From Acanthaster planci (lineage: Eukaryota > Echinodermata > Asteroidea > Valvatida > Acanthasteridae), in the NCBI RefSeq assembly GCF_001949145.1, contig NW_019091595.1, positions 250,001 through 266,962 on the forward strand: 16,962 nucleotides of DNA, read 5' to 3'. Positions within the stretch are counted from its first letter, which is position 1; every line of letters starts with the position of its first letter. Made by a program: the position numbers and the translations under genes. The notes under the pieces are model-generated. The model did not search any database. It was not told where the DNA came from and saw only the letters and a program-made list of their open reading frames with translations. Positions 16,321-16,962 of this stretch are shown in pieces.

Positions 16321-16391
16321 TCGGCCGGGAGACGGCCCGATGCGAGCATCCGGGCCACACATGTCGACGAGGACAGGGACACCGAGTCAAG
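16321..16391 (+). CDS. GC-rich candidate exon with internal hairpin
   Basis: A strong acceptor (CCTAG followed by T9 and AG, ending at 16320) and a donor-like TCAAG|GTAGTC (GT at 16392) enclose 71 bases that are open in all three frames. One frame gives RRPDASIRATHVDEDRDTES, and another carries an ATG at 16340 that runs on to a 104-codon frame (to 16654). None is recognised, and the frame cannot be chosen from sequence alone. The segment contains a very stable compact hairpin, GGCCCGATG / CATcCGGGCC (16334-16356), directly over that ATG. It is GC-rich compared with both flanks, which favours an exon or a regulatory element over random sequence. Confidence 0.25.
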
Positions 16392-16533
16392 GTAGTCCGG
16401 TAGCAGGAAAGGGTTCATTCTCCCACAGCCACGAACACCGTTTATTGGGGAAAAGAGGAACTTCACTGAATTACAGTAACGTTAACTTCAACCCTTGGAC
16501 GACTGTTTCTTTGCACTGTGTGAGAGGGGTTTC

Positions 16534-16672
16534 GTCAAGGTTAGTCAAGGTTAGTGAAAAAGACTTCAGAGAATACGTTTACATATTTAAAAAAACACAA
16601 AACAAAAACTCTCCAATAACCAAAAAATACGATCACACGGGCATCCTACGATAAAGGGGCATTCTACGATAA
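16534..16672 (+). repeat. two short tandem duplications
   Basis: GTCAAGGTTA occurs twice head-to-tail (16534-16553). GGGCATCCTACGATAA (16639-16654) is repeated at 16657-16672 with one change, period 18. These are local slippage-type duplications. Confidence 0.8.
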
Positions 16673-16962
16673 CTCTGTGCGCCGGTATTATTAAGAAACA
16701 TTAACCAACAAAATACTGAAAATGATGCCAAACAGTTTCATTTGTTTCGTGTCCTCACAGAACAAAGATAAACACTGCTTCGTTTCAGTCACTTCTCAAG
16801 AAAGTGCTAATTCAATTTTGACTACATCAAAACGAAGTTTGTTTACAATCCCCCGAAAAAAATCCCAACCTGTATTCATCTTCTGCGTGGTCACGTGTAA
16901 GTTAACTGTTAAGCGGCGTAACCAGTATTGTGTGTGGGTGTGAGTTTGTTTCTGCTTTCAAT
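16673..16962. other. AT-rich end of window
   Basis: A 73-codon ATG frame (16722-16943) with an acceptor-like GTGTCCTCACAG inside is not recognised. A GT-rich tract lies near 16929-16950. Nothing else is supportable. Confidence 0.4.

Overview
The window looks like non-coding DNA from an animal nuclear genome. It is AT-rich with small GC-rich islands. It has no dense run of long open frames on either strand: the longest is 161 codons and lacks an early ATG. There are no rRNA, tRNA or CRISPR features and no bacterial operon structure. It does have many animal-type splice signals, ACATGT palindromic microsatellites, long G-tracts, diverged minisatellites and fold-back sequences. Together these fit a marine invertebrate (cnidarian, mollusc, lancelet or hemichordate are all possible), but no marker in the window settles the lineage. 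I do not recognise any protein with confidence.

Layout. 1-1030: plain AT-rich DNA with a G10 tract. 1050-1117: a strong microRNA-precursor-like hairpin. 1420-2130: two GC-richer patches, holding a fully open candidate exon (1724-1822) and a TATA-containing, GC-rich leader that ends in a good splice donor (1887-2126). 2130-3730: no convincing feature. 3733-3970: GC-rich island with two CCAAT boxes, probably a promoter and possibly bidirectional. 4091-5624: scattered splice-like signals, including candidate exon 5225-5361, whose translation weakly resembles the start of a dual-specificity phosphatase domain. 5780-8500: mostly featureless apart from microsatellites and a short ORF. 8522-8667: a near-perfect 79-bp palindrome bracketed by exact 14-bp direct repeats, probably a small fold-back mobile-element relic. 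8940-9110: GC-rich patch with overlapping open frames. 9190-10920: a dispersed ~40-bp repeat in two copies, candidate exon 9757-9925 and a weak hairpin.

11260-13730 is the most structured part of the window. It holds paired hairpins at 11260-11323 and 11872-11944, a long hairpin with an alternative partner at 12329-12403, a diverged ~21-bp minisatellite at 12684-12996, adjacent hairpins at 13171-13273, and a diverged ~100-bp repeat in three copies at 13359-13590. 14276-14333 is an exact tandem duplication. 14579-15282 is GC-rich and ORF-rich on both strands, with a possible two-exon micro-gene. The end holds ACATGT palindromes (15849-15914), a GC-rich candidate exon (16321-16391) and short direct repeats.

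No genes can be shown to work together. The useful content is a set of testable hairpins, repeats, promoter-like islands and low-confidence exons. All exon calls rest on splice-site appearance and open frames, not on recognised homology.
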